Source of the DNA: Streptomyces kanamyceticus
GTDB taxonomy: Bacteria > Actinomycetota > Actinomycetes > Streptomycetales > Streptomycetaceae
NCBI RefSeq assembly: GCF_008704495.1
Contig: NZ_CP023699.1
Coordinates: 2,666,001-2,730,000, forward strand
DNA: 64,000 nt
Reading direction: 5' to 3'
Of the stretch, positions 34,029-42,242 are shown piece by piece. How positions within the stretch are numbered: position 1 is the stretch's first letter; every line of letters starts with the position of its first letter. The position numbers and the translations under genes are program-made. The notes beneath the pieces were generated by a model, which was not told where the DNA came from, ran no database searches, and saw only the letters and a program-made list of their open reading frames with translations.

Positions 34029-36287
34029 TTATCCGTTCTGAGCCACCCTGCGCCCCTCCGACTGACCGGAAAGCGGACGTTCCGCGAAGCCGCCGGGCCC
34101 CGCGTGCCGTGCCGCGGCACGGGCCTGCGCACGCCGGATCGCGCCGGACGGCCACCAGGTGGCGCGGCCGAGGAGGAGCAGCGCGGCGGGCAGGATCATG
34201 ACGCGGATCACGAACGCGTCGAGCAGGACGGCCGCCGCGAGGACGAAGCCCATCTGCTTCATCTCCAGGATGTGCAGCATCACGAAGCTCGCGAAGACGG
34301 TGACCATGACGATCGCCGCGCTGGTGACGACCTTGGCGGAGGACGCGATGCCGTCGAGGACCGCCTGCCGCGTGGGCACGCCGTTCAGGGCCGCCTCGCG
34401 GATCCTGCTGACCACGAAGACCTGGTAGTCCATCGAGAGCCCGAAGAGGATCACGAAGAGGAAGAGCGGGACGCGCGAGGAGATCCCGTCGAGCGAGTCG
34501 AAGTTGAGCAGGCCCTCGGCCCAGTGGCCCTGGAAGACGAGGACGAGCAGACCGAGCGCGGACCCGACGGAGAGCAGGTTGAGGACGGCGCTGAGCAGCC
34601 CGAGGACGATCGAGCGGAAGGCGTAGACCGTCATGGCGAAGGTCATCAGGAGCAGGAAGCCGAGCACGAGCGGCAGCTTCTCGTTCTGGTGTTCGACGTA
34701 GTCCATGCCGCGCGGCACCTCGCCGGTGACGGCCGTCTCGACGCCGGGCAGCTTGCCGACGGTGGCGGGGAGATAGTCGTCGCGGAGGTGACCGAGCGAG
34801 GCTTCGGCCTGCTCGGAGTACGTCGGGTGGGCGGTGTTCAGCTCCAGTGTCGTGGTCCTCCGGTCCTCTGAGGAGCGCAGGACCGGAGCGGCGGAGGAGT
34901 GCGCGAAGAGCGGGTCGGCCTGCGCGTCGCGGTCCAGCCGCGTCAGGGCCTCGCGCACGTCACCGGCCTGCGACGCCTCGGCCCGCACCACGACCAGGTG
35001 CCGCACGCGCTGCTCGGGGAAGGCGTCGAGCAGCCTGTCGTACCCCTTCATCGCCTCGATGTCGCGCGAGAAGCTGTCCCGCGCCGGGTTCTTGAGGTTC
35101 ATGTCGAGCGCGGGCAGCGCGAGCCCCACCATGGCGAGGGCCGCCAGGCACAGGGTGAGCGCGGGGCGCTTGCGGGCTGGGGCGAGCAGCGCGTTCCACG
35201 CGCGGCCCGGCTTCTTCTCGGCGTACGGCCGCACCGACTTGCCCCGCGCGAGGCGCCTGGCCCTGCGGCGCTCGGCGCGGTGGCCGAGCGTGACCAGGAG
35301 CGCGGGCAGCACCGTCACCGAGCTGACCACGGCCACCGCGACGACCAGGATGGTGCCGGTCGCGAGGGAGTCGAAGATGACGTCGCGGGCCAGGAAGAGC
35401 GCGGTGGTGGAGACGATCACGGCGAGTCCGGAGACGACGATCGCGCGGCCCGCCGTCGCGGCGGCGGCCTCGACGAGCGCCTCGGAGGTGAGGCGGCCGC
35501 CCGCGCGGGCCCGTTCCTCGCGTTCGCGCTTGAGGTAGAAGAGCGTGTAGTCGACGCCGACGGCCATGCCGATGAGCAGGATCATGCTCATCCCGACGCC
35601 GGTGTCGGGCAGCAGGTGCGAGGCCAGCATCGCCAGGCCCATGGTCGCCACGATCGAGGTGATCGCGAGCAGCAGCGGTACGCCGACCATGACGACCGAG
35701 CCGAAGACCACGGCCAGCGTGATCAGCGTGACGGGCAGCGTGATCGCCTCGGAGAACTGCAGGTCCTTGTTGCGCTGGTCGTCGACGCCCTTGCTCACGG
35801 AGGCGTCGCCGGTCTCCTCGATCACCAGGTCCGGGTGGGCCTTGGCGGCCTCCGCGGTCTGGGCCTGGAGCGGCGGGACGTTCTTCTGGTCGTCCTGCTC
35901 CGAGCCGTTCAGCTCCACCTGGACCCGCAGCACGCGTCCGTCGGCGGAGCGCACCGGGGCCGCGACTGCGGCGACCTCGGGCAGCGCCTTCATCCGGGCG
36001 GTGACGTCCTTGACCGCCGCGGCGGCCGCCGCCTCGTCCAGGGGGCCCGACTCCGCGCGGATCAGCACGTGCTCCGTGGACCGCAGCGGGACGCCGCCCT
36101 CGGTCGCCAGGGCCTCGGCCCTGCCCGCCTCGCCGACGCGGAAGTCCTCCGACGTCGCGCTGTTCATCCCCGCGGCGATCCCGCCCCCGAGGCACAGCAC
36201 CACGAAGACCAGCCAGCCGATGATCGCCCGCCACGGGTGCAGCGCGCTCCATCGGGCCACGCGCACCGTGGCCGATCGCTTCCTCAT
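34029..36287 (-). CDS. MMPL-family (RND) transporter
   Basis: A 752-residue actinobacterial MMPL protein. The N-terminal helix 'ALHPWRAIIGWLVFVVLCLGG' is followed by a large extracytoplasmic loop, then two five-helix bundles with the RND-type motif 'GVGMSMILLIGMAVGVDYTL' and its duplicate 'FLFVILFGLSMDYQVFVVSR'. These carry the Asp-Tyr pairs used in proton coupling. It probably exports lipids, lipopeptides or drugs. ATG 36287 follows GGGGCGGGACGAAC. It is divergent from an ArsR-like regulator across a promoter full of TGACAG repeats. Confidence 0.9.
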   Translation of the reverse strand: MRKRSATVRVARWSALHPWRAIIGWLVFVVLCLGGGIAAGMNSATSEDFRVGEAGRAEALATEGGVPLRSTEHVLIRAESGPLDEAAAAAAVKDVTARMKALPEVAAVAAPVRSADGRVLRVQVELNGSEQDDQKNVPPLQAQTAEAAKAHPDLVIEETGDASVSKGVDDQRNKDLQFSEAITLPVTLITLAVVFGSVVMVGVPLLLAITSIVATMGLAMLASHLLPDTGVGMSMILLIGMAVGVDYTLFYLKREREERARAGGRLTSEALVEAAAATAGRAIVVSGLAVIVSTTALFLARDVIFDSLATGTILVVAVAVVSSVTVLPALLVTLGHRAERRRARRLARGKSVRPYAEKKPGRAWNALLAPARKRPALTLCLAALAMVGLALPALDMNLKNPARDSFSRDIEAMKGYDRLLDAFPEQRVRHLVVVRAEASQAGDVREALTRLDRDAQADPLFAHSSAAPVLRSSEDRRTTTLELNTAHPTYSEQAEASLGHLRDDYLPATVGKLPGVETAVTGEVPRGMDYVEHQNEKLPLVLGFLLLMTFAMTVYAFRSIVLGLLSAVLNLLSVGSALGLLVLVFQGHWAEGLLNFDSLDGISSRVPLFLFVILFGLSMDYQVFVVSRIREAALNGVPTRQAVLDGIASSAKVVTSAAIVMVTVFASFVMLHILEMKQMGFVLAAAVLLDAFVIRVMILPAALLLLGRATWWPSGAIRRAQARAAARHAGPGGFAERPLSGQSEGRRVAQNG

Positions 36288-36329
36288 GTTCGTCCCGCCC
36301 CTTCGTACGTCCACGTACATTCACGCCTT

Positions 36330-36453
36330 CATGTGTAAGTGGAGACTGACAGGTGAAGGAACAAGCCGTCAACTGTCATTCGGAGCTGCGGGGAGCCGGA
36401 CGAGCGGCGGATTGACAGTGGATCCCGTCATGCGTAAGCCTTGACTGACAGGT
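36330..36453. promoter_or_regulatory. Repeated TGACAG operator array between the MMPL and ArsR-like genes
   Basis: A 25-bp direct repeat (20/25 identical) occurs at 36330-36354 and 36429-36453, ending in ACTGACAGGT. Between the copies are ACTGTCA (36372-36378) and TGACAGT (36413-36419), giving four TGACAG cores in all, one inverted. This spacing across a divergent promoter suggests cooperative binding of the adjacent regulator. A TTGACT at 36441 could be a -35 box. Confidence 0.55.
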
Positions 36454-36478
36454 TTCGGGAACAGCGCGAAGGCGGGCC

Positions 36479-36820
36479 ATGGGCGCCATGAACAGCGAGG
36501 AGCTACTGGCCTTCCTCGCGGCGGTCGGCCACGCGCAGCGCATCCGGATCATCAACGAGCTCGCCGCCGGACAGCTGTACGTCAGCGAACTGGCCCGGCG
36601 GCTCGGCGTGTCCCGCCCCCTGCTCTACATGCACCTCGAACGCATGGAGAAGGCCGGTCTCGTCGTGGGCCGCCTGGAGCTCTCGGAGGACGGCAAGGCG
36701 CTCAAGTACTTCGAACTGGCGCCGTTCGACGTGCAGTTGAATGTGGATACGATCATCGCCGCCCTCCGACAGGACCAGGCGGGCGACGACGAACAGCACT
36801 CATCAAGGGGGACGTCCTAG
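36479..36820 (+). CDS. ArsR-like winged-helix regulator
   Basis: 113 residues with a compact winged HTH: 'RIRIINELAAGQLYVSELAR', then 'RLGVSRPLLYMHLERMEKAG'. No metal-binding Cys cluster is visible, so it probably senses an organic ligand. It likely represses the divergent MMPL exporter and its own three-gene operon. The stop overlaps the next start by one base (TAGTG). A second in-frame ATG is at 36488. Confidence 0.85.
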   Translation: MGAMNSEELLAFLAAVGHAQRIRIINELAAGQLYVSELARRLGVSRPLLYMHLERMEKAGLVVGRLELSEDGKALKYFELAPFDVQLNVDTIIAALRQDQAGDDEQHSSRGTS

Positions 36821-37059
36821 TGGAAGACGTGATCATTCCGGTCGCCTTTTTCCTGATACTCGCCGGCGCGGTCGTCGCGGTCGCCTACTTCCAGTCGCAG
36901 CGCAACCGCGAGCGCGACCGCCAGTACGCCGAGGCCATGCACGGCTACCGCGAGGCCGTGGAACGCGCCAGATCCGAGCAGGAAGCGAACCGTCTGCAGC
37001 TCGTCGAGCTCGGCCACCGCCTCGAAAAGGTCGAGGGCCTGCTCCGCAGCGTGGACTGA
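36820..37059 (+). CDS. Small single-pass membrane protein with coiled coil
   Basis: 79 residues: one N-terminal transmembrane helix (IIPVAFFLILAGAVVAVAYF), then a charged helical stretch likely to form a coiled coil (RDRQYAEAMHGYREAVERAR onwards). It starts at GTG overlapping the regulator's stop, so the two are co-translated. It may tether or modulate the MMPL transporter; function unknown. Confidence 0.7.
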   Translation: MEDVIIPVAFFLILAGAVVAVAYFQSQRNRERDRQYAEAMHGYREAVERARSEQEANRLQLVELGHRLEKVEGLLRSVD

Positions 37060-37073
37060 ACCGGGAGAGACAG

Positions 37074-37649
37074 ATGGGTATGCGGCAGTCCGTGCTGACC
37101 TGGCAGAACGAGGAGAGCGGAGGGCTGGAGACGGCCTGGGTCGAACTCACCGGGAGCGCGCTGCGGGCCCGGGGGCGCGCGGTCGGCACCGTCCCGCACC
37201 CCTACTGGCTCAGCTACGAGCTCGACACCGACGAGGAGTTCGTCACCCGGCGGCTCCAGGTCACCGCCGAGGACGCCGCGGGAACCCGGAGCCTGGACCT
37301 GCGCAGGGACGGCGACAGCTGGACCGCGAACGGCTCGCCGCTGCCGCTCGTCGACGGCGCGCTCGACTGCGACCTCGGCCTCTGCCCGCTGACCAACACG
37401 ATGCCGGTGCTCCGCCACGGGCTCCACCGGGGCGCGGGGCAGCGGGACTTCCTGATGGCCTGGGTGTCCGTACCCGACCTCACGGTCCGCCCGTCCCGGC
37501 AGACGTACACGCACCTCGGCCGCGCCGGGGACGGCGGGGCCACGGTGCGCTACGCCTCCGGGACGTACGTCTCCGACCTGGAGTTCGACGAAGCGGGCCT
37601 GGTCGTCGCCTATCCGGGGATAGCGCGCCGACTCCCGCCTCCAGCCTGA
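37074..37649 (+). CDS. Putative glycolipid-binding family protein
   Basis: 191 residues resembling the bacterial 'putative glycolipid-binding' family: WYELTGSxLRARGxAVG-type start (AWVELTGSALRARGRAVG), 'YWLSYELDTDEEFVTRRLQV', a middle 'GALDCDLGLCPLTNTMPVLR' and the end 'YVSDLEFDEAGLVVAYPGIA'. It is cytosolic with no signal peptide. Third gene of the operon with the ArsR-like regulator. The only functional hint is the association with a lipid-type (MMPL) exporter. A 13-bp tandem duplication (CTGAGACGCCCGC) follows its stop. Confidence 0.7.
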   Translation: MGMRQSVLTWQNEESGGLETAWVELTGSALRARGRAVGTVPHPYWLSYELDTDEEFVTRRLQVTAEDAAGTRSLDLRRDGDSWTANGSPLPLVDGALDCDLGLCPLTNTMPVLRHGLHRGAGQRDFLMAWVSVPDLTVRPSRQTYTHLGRAGDGGATVRYASGTYVSDLEFDEAGLVVAYPGIARRLPPPA

Positions 37650-37681
37650 GACGCCCGCCTGAGACGCCCGCCCAGGACCTC

Positions 37682-39070
37682 TCAGGTCGTATACGCGTCC
37701 GCCACGCACAACGCCTCGTCGAGCACGGCGAGCCCGTCCCGCGCCTCCGCCTCGCTCAGATTGCACGGCGGGACCACATGGATGCGGTTGGCCGTGGCGA
37801 ACGGCCACACGCCGCGCTTGCGGCAGGCGGCCATGACCTGGTTCACCGGCTCGGCGTCCGCGGGCGCCGCCGCGTACGGCACGAGCATCTCGCGGCTGTC
37901 CCGGTCGCGCACCAGCTCAAGGGCCCACATGACGCCGAGGCCGCGCACCTCGCCCACCGAAGGGTGCCGCTCGGCCAGTTCGCGCAGACCGGGGCCGAGG
38001 ACGTGCTCGCCGAGCCACGCCGCGTGCTCGACCATGCCCTCCGCCGCCATGGCCTCCAGCGTGGCGACGGCGGCCGCGCAGGCCAGCGGATGGCCCGAGT
38101 ACGTCAGTCCGCCCGGATAGGGCCTGTCGTCGAACTGTGCGGCCACGCGCTCGGAGATGAGCACGCCGCCCAGCGGGACGTACCCGGAGTTGACACCCTT
38201 GGCGAAGGTCAACAGGTCCGGTTTCACACCCCAGTTGTCGACCGCGAACCAGCTGCCCGTGCGCCCGAACCCCGTCATCACCTCGTCCGCGATCATGAGG
38301 ATGCCGTGCTCGTCGCAGAGCTCGCGGACGCTCGCGAGATAGCCCTCGGGCGGCACGATGACTCCCCCGGTGCCCACCACCGGCTCGATGATCACCGCGG
38401 CGATCGTCGATGGCCCCTCCATCACGATCGTCGACTCCAGGTGGTCCAGGGCCCGTTCGCACTCCTCGCGCTCGGTCGTGGCGTGGAAGGGCGAGCGGTA
38501 GAGGAAGGGGCCGAAGAAGTGCGCGACGCCCGCGGTGCCGTTGTCGCTGGGCCAGCGGCGGGGGTCGCCGGTCAGGTTGATGGTCGTGGCGGTGGCCCCG
38601 TGGTAGGAGCGGTAGGCGGCGAGGATCTTGGGGCGGCCCGTCGTCAACCGGGCCATGCGGACGGCGTGTTCGTTGGCCTCCGCGCCGCCGTTGGTGAAGA
38701 AGACCCGGTCCAGGTCGCCGGGCGCGAGATCGGAGATCAGCCGCGCCGCCGTACCGCGCGGCTCGCTGGCGAAGGTCGGGGCGACGGTGCACAGCTGCCG
38801 GGCCTGCCGCTCGACGGCCTCGATCACCGCGGGGTGGCCGTGCCCGATGTTGAGGTTGACGAACTGCGAGGCCAGATCGAGGTAACTGCGGCCCTCGTGG
38901 TCCCAGAAGTACGACCCCTTGCCGCCCGCGACGGGCAGCGGATCGATGTGCCGCTGCGCCGACCAGGAGTGGAAGACGTGCGCGCGGTCCGCCGCCCTGA
39001 TCTCCTCGGCCCGCTGCGGTGACTCGGCGGCGCGCGCCGCGTCGCGGACGTGCGAAGGGTGTGTGGTCAC
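37682..39070 (-). CDS. Class III PLP-dependent aminotransferase
   Basis: A 462-residue fold-type I transaminase of the omega-amino-acid/taurine-pyruvate group. The PLP-phosphate region is 'FTNGGAEANEHAVRMAR', the cofactor Asp is in 'MIADEVMTGFGRTG', and the Schiff-base Lys is in 'LLTFAKGVNSGYVPLGG'. Its GTG start overlaps the mutase E-subunit stop (GTGA). As the last gene of the mutase/decarboxylase operon it would act on the decarboxylated methylaspartate or a derived aldehyde. Exact amino donor and acceptor unknown. Confidence 0.88.
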   Translation of the reverse strand: MTTHPSHVRDAARAAESPQRAEEIRAADRAHVFHSWSAQRHIDPLPVAGGKGSYFWDHEGRSYLDLASQFVNLNIGHGHPAVIEAVERQARQLCTVAPTFASEPRGTAARLISDLAPGDLDRVFFTNGGAEANEHAVRMARLTTGRPKILAAYRSYHGATATTINLTGDPRRWPSDNGTAGVAHFFGPFLYRSPFHATTEREECERALDHLESTIVMEGPSTIAAVIIEPVVGTGGVIVPPEGYLASVRELCDEHGILMIADEVMTGFGRTGSWFAVDNWGVKPDLLTFAKGVNSGYVPLGGVLISERVAAQFDDRPYPGGLTYSGHPLACAAAVATLEAMAAEGMVEHAAWLGEHVLGPGLRELAERHPSVGEVRGLGVMWALELVRDRDSREMLVPYAAAPADAEPVNQVMAACRKRGVWPFATANRIHVVPPCNLSEAEARDGLAVLDEALCVADAYTT

Positions 39071-40494
39071 GGTGTCCTCACTCCTGTGGCTCCGGTGGCA
39101 CGAAGGGACGTGGTGCTCGCGCGGCCTTCCTCGGTGAGGAAGTAGTCGATGTCGGCGGTGATGCCTTCCAGCAGGTTCCGCGCGTCGCGGTGGCCGCGCA
39201 GCCGCCCGGCGTGGAACCTGCGGGTCCCCGGGGAGAAGGGCAGCCCGCCCGGGTCCAAGTAGCGCACGGCGCCGCCGGGTTCGCGCGCGGGCAGCACCGC
39301 CGAGCGCGCGTGTCTGCTGGCGCTGAACGGGATGTCGAGGGTGCCCGCGCGGAAGGCGGCCGCGATGTCGTCGAGCAGGCTACTGCCCTGGAGCACCGGC
39401 GCGACCAGCTCGGTCACCTCGCGCTGGATCCAGTACATCTCCTCCCGCACCCGGGCCTCGTCGAGGTCCGCGCAGTCCGCCGCGTCCGCGACGCCGCACG
39501 CCGCGGTACGGATGCCGTGCGCGTTGGCGGGGCCGTCCGGAACGCCCGAGGACTCCTGGTGGGTCTTGTTGATGACCTTGACGGCGCCACCGAGCCGGGC
39601 CACCAGACCGCCGTAGCGGACCAGCGCGTCGGCGGTCTCCCGGTCCCGCGGGAAGACGCCCATGAACTCGTGCAGGACCGGATAGACCTCGACCGACGCG
39701 GGCAGATGGCGCCGCGCGAGCACCCTGATCGAACGCAGCGCGGCGACGTCCTGGTGGGCGTCGCCGCCCTGCGGATACGCGATGGAGAGGCAGCGCACCC
39801 CCTCGCGGGCCGCCGCGACGGCTTCCAGAAGGGTGACCGCGAGGCTGAGCGATGGCGGCACGAGCACCGCCGTGAGGGTGCCGAACAGCTCGCGGTCGAC
39901 GATCACCCCGTCCTCGGCGAGGCGCCCGCAGGCCGCGTCCACCCGCTGCCAGGCGCGCAGCGAGCGGGCGAGCGGCACGTCCTTCGAGTACGGCAGGTTG
40001 TACGCGATGCCGCCGCCCTCGAAGGAGGAGATGCCGGAGGAGATCGCCACGGCGAACAGCACCCGGGCGTCCGGGGAGCCGTGCCTGATCTCCAGCGGCA
40101 CCCCCACCGCCTCGTTCAGCTCGCGGCCGCGCCGCCAGCCGTGGGCGACCAGCGGATAGCCGTTGAGGCCCGCGGGATCGGTGTCGAGGACCCGCCGTGC
40201 GGTCCCGAACCGCCCCAGCCTCGTATAGGCGTCGATGGTCACCGAGAGGACGCCGGGGCGGGCCCCGCGCAGGGTGCGAAGGAGACCGAGCATCGGCGCG
40301 TGCCCGCCCACGCCGCAGCGCGGCTGGACGACGGTGCGCGCGTCGCGGTCCGCGGCGCGCAGCACCTGCGCCACCGCGGGCTTGCGGCTGCCGCGCAGGT
40401 ACGCGACGGACTCGGCGGCGGGCGGCAGCTCGGCGCCGCCGCACGCCGTGTCCAGTTCGCCGCGCCCCACGTCGAGTTCATCGAGCCAGGACAC
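39067..40494 (-). CDS. Glutamate mutase (methylaspartate mutase) E subunit-like
   Basis: 475 residues. The sequence follows the GlmE/MutE fold: '[18 protein letters not shown]', '[20 protein letters not shown]', '[20 protein letters not shown]', '[20 protein letters not shown]'. The enzyme rearranges L-glutamate to threo-3-methylaspartate via adenosylcobalamin radical chemistry; the E subunit forms the TIM-barrel substrate site. GTG 40494 overlaps the S-subunit stop by 17 bp. In secondary metabolism such pairs supply 3-methylaspartate (vicenistatin, friulimicin). No methylaspartase gene is nearby, which argues against catabolism. Confidence 0.88.
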   Translation of the reverse strand: MSWLDELDVGRGELDTACGGAELPPAAESVAYLRGSRKPAVAQVLRAADRDARTVVQPRCGVGGHAPMLGLLRTLRGARPGVLSVTIDAYTRLGRFGTARRVLDTDPAGLNGYPLVAHGWRRGRELNEAVGVPLEIRHGSPDARVLFAVAISSGISSFEGGGIAYNLPYSKDVPLARSLRAWQRVDAACGRLAEDGVIVDRELFGTLTAVLVPPSLSLAVTLLEAVAAAREGVRCLSIAYPQGGDAHQDVAALRSIRVLARRHLPASVEVYPVLHEFMGVFPRDRETADALVRYGGLVARLGGAVKVINKTHQESSGVPDGPANAHGIRTAACGVADAADCADLDEARVREEMYWIQREVTELVAPVLQGSSLLDDIAAAFRAGTLDIPFSASRHARSAVLPAREPGGAVRYLDPGGLPFSPGTRRFHAGRLRGHRDARNLLEGITADIDYFLTEEGRASTTSLRATGATGVRTP

Positions 40495-40957
40495 GGTGGA
40501 CTCCCCCGCCCGGCTCGCCGGGCCCGGTGGCGAGCCGCGCCCCCGCCAACAGGTCGAGCAGGATCGGGAGTTGGGTGGCGTCGCTCAGGACGTGGTCCAC
40601 GCCGAGAGCGCGCAGCCTGCGTTCGTCGTCGTCCTCGCTCTTGTGGCTGCCGACGGAGAGGTTGCCGCCCACGATCACCGGGCAGGCGATGTGCCCGGCG
40701 GCGCGCAGTCGCGGCAGGTCGCGCAGGTCCTCCTGTGCGTGGCCGTTCAGGCTGCCGATGATGACGGCCTCGGCGGTCGGGTGCGCGGCGAACGCCTCGG
40801 CGAACTCGCGCAGCGGGGTGCACACGCCGAGGTTGATCACGTCGATGCCGTGTCGGCGCAGCTGCATCTCGATCAGCCGGTTGGCCACGGCGTGGGCGTC
40901 GCTCTCGGCCACGCCGAGGAGCACGGTGCGGGCGGGCGGTTCTGCGGCGTCGTCCAT
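40478..40957 (-). CDS. Glutamate mutase S subunit-like, B12-binding
   Basis: ~159 residues from ATG 40957, which has GGGGAAC upstream. The cobalamin-binding region reads 'ESDAHAVANRLIEMQLRRHG', aligning with the DxHxxG motif whose His ligates cobalt, but the Gly is replaced by Ala. 'IGSLNGHAQEDLRDL' and 'VIVGGNLSVGS' match other MutS segments. A start at 41023 would add a (TET)n repeat, more likely untranslated spacer. It is the small subunit of the glutamate-mutase complex with the E gene that overlaps it. Confidence 0.85.
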   Translation of the reverse strand: MDDAAEPPARTVLLGVAESDAHAVANRLIEMQLRRHGIDVINLGVCTPLREFAEAFAAHPTAEAVIIGSLNGHAQEDLRDLPRLRAAGHIACPVIVGGNLSVGSHKSEDDDERRLRALGVDHVLSDATQLPILLDLLAGARLATGPGEPGGGVHRVLAR

Positions 40958-40966
40958 GGTGTTCCC

Positions 40967-41011
40967 CTCAGTCGTCTCAGTCGTCTCAGTCGTCTCAGTC
41001 GTCTCAGTCGT
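40967..41011. repeat. 9-bp tandem repeat (5 units) between the desaturase and mutase S genes
   Basis: CTCAGTCGT occurs five times in perfect tandem. The last unit contains the desaturase stop codon; the first ends 10 bp before the mutase S start. As a 9-bp unit it keeps frame if the S gene begins upstream, and changes the intergenic spacing if not. Confidence 0.9.
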
Positions 41012-42242
41012 CGAACGCGGCATAGAGCTTGCGCTTGCTGACGTCGGCCAGGCGCTCCACGTCGAACTCCGCCGGGTCCGCCGCGGCCAGCGAGTCGAAG
41101 ACGGCGTTGACGGCGGGCACCAGGCCCCACACCTCCCGGTAGGGCGGCCAGCCGGGGTGGCCCGAGCGTTCGTCGGCGGCGCGCGCGAAGACGTAGTCGC
41201 CCCAGCGGCGGCTCATCGGATGCCGGTGGTGGAAGTCGTGGCAGACGGTGTCGCCGGTGAGGACCAGATAGCGCGCGGGGAAGTGCACCAGAAGCATCCG
41301 CGTCCACCAGCGGGTCCAGGCGAGGAGGGCTGCGGGGCCCGTCAACTCCCGTGCGGGCGCCCGCTCCCCGAGGAAGATCGCGTTGGTCAGGCCCGCGAAG
41401 TACGCCTTGCCGCGCCGGTCGCCGCTCTCGGCGCCGCCGGGGGCAGGGAACGTGTGCTTGACGCAGAGCCGGAGCGTATTGCTCACCTGGTAGAAGAAGG
41501 TCAGCGGCAGCACCCAGGCGACCAGCACGAACGTCCAGGCGTGCAGCCAGTTCGCGAGCCCCGCGACCAGCGCGAGGAACAGGACGGCCGCGACGCGCTC
41601 CGCCGCCGACGCGGTGGCCGCGTACGACCGCAGGCGCGAGCGCAGGAAGCGCAGGTGGAACAGTGGCGAGACCAGCTTGCCGAGCAGCACGCGCCACATC
41701 CGGCGGCGGCTCATGCCGGGCCGCAGTTCGAGGCTGAGCAGGAAGGCCTGCACGGTGGGGTCGCGCAGCGTCATGTGGTGGACCGCGTGGTGGTCCCTGA
41801 CGTGTTCGGTGCTGTACTCCTCGAAGTGCTGGATCAGGAGCAGGGCGCAGATGATCCGGCCGACGGCGCGGTCGGGGCGTCTGCGGGCCCACATGTTCCG
41901 GTGCGCGCACTGGTGGAAGATCATCATCCGTAGATTGCGCATGCCGTGCAGGGTCATCGCCCAGCCGGGCAGCAGCAGGGCGAGCGCCCCGCCGCCGAGG
42001 GCCAGCGCGGTGCCGCTGAGGGCGAGCCCGCAGACCATGGAGCACAGGGCGTTGACGAGGTGGACGGTGGGCGGGATCCGCAACGGACGCTGTCCCGTGT
42101 GGGGTTTGCCCGTCAGGAGGGTCAGGGGCAGGGCGAGGAAGGCGGGCCGCACCCGCATGGAGTCCCGGACGCCGCTGTCGATGGCCGGGACGCTGCCCGG
42201 CGCCCCGGGAAAGGGACCGGATTCGGCGACGTACACGGTCAC
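41004..42242 (-). CDS. Membrane fatty-acid-desaturase-like protein
   Basis: 412 residues with several transmembrane helices and three histidine clusters typical of di-iron membrane desaturases/hydroxylases: 'FHQCAHRNMW', 'RDHHAVHHMTL' and 'VCHDFHHRHPMSRRW'. GTG 42242 overlaps the decarboxylase stop (GTGA) with GGAGGGGC upstream. In a pathway built on amino acids it may desaturate or hydroxylate an acyl or amino-acid side chain rather than a membrane lipid. Substrate unknown; the desaturase fold assignment is good. Confidence 0.8.
   Translation of the reverse strand: MTVYVAESGPFPGAPGSVPAIDSGVRDSMRVRPAFLALPLTLLTGKPHTGQRPLRIPPTVHLVNALCSMVCGLALSGTALALGGGALALLLPGWAMTLHGMRNLRMMIFHQCAHRNMWARRRPDRAVGRIICALLLIQHFEEYSTEHVRDHHAVHHMTLRDPTVQAFLLSLELRPGMSRRRMWRVLLGKLVSPLFHLRFLRSRLRSYAATASAAERVAAVLFLALVAGLANWLHAWTFVLVAWVLPLTFFYQVSNTLRLCVKHTFPAPGGAESGDRRGKAYFAGLTNAIFLGERAPARELTGPAALLAWTRWWTRMLLVHFPARYLVLTGDTVCHDFHHRHPMSRRWGDYVFARAADERSGHPGWPPYREVWGLVPAVNAVFDSLAAADPAEFDVERLADVSKRKLYAAFDD

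Noticed and set aside
40967..41011. Regular 9-bp repeats considered as a CRISPR-like array
   Set aside because: Units are perfect, directly abutting and without spacers; this is a microsatellite.
40958..41023. Extended N-terminus of the mutase S subunit (TET repeats)
   Set aside because: ATG 40957 has a ribosome-binding site and starts at the usual distance from the B12 motif; the repeat is more likely spacer.
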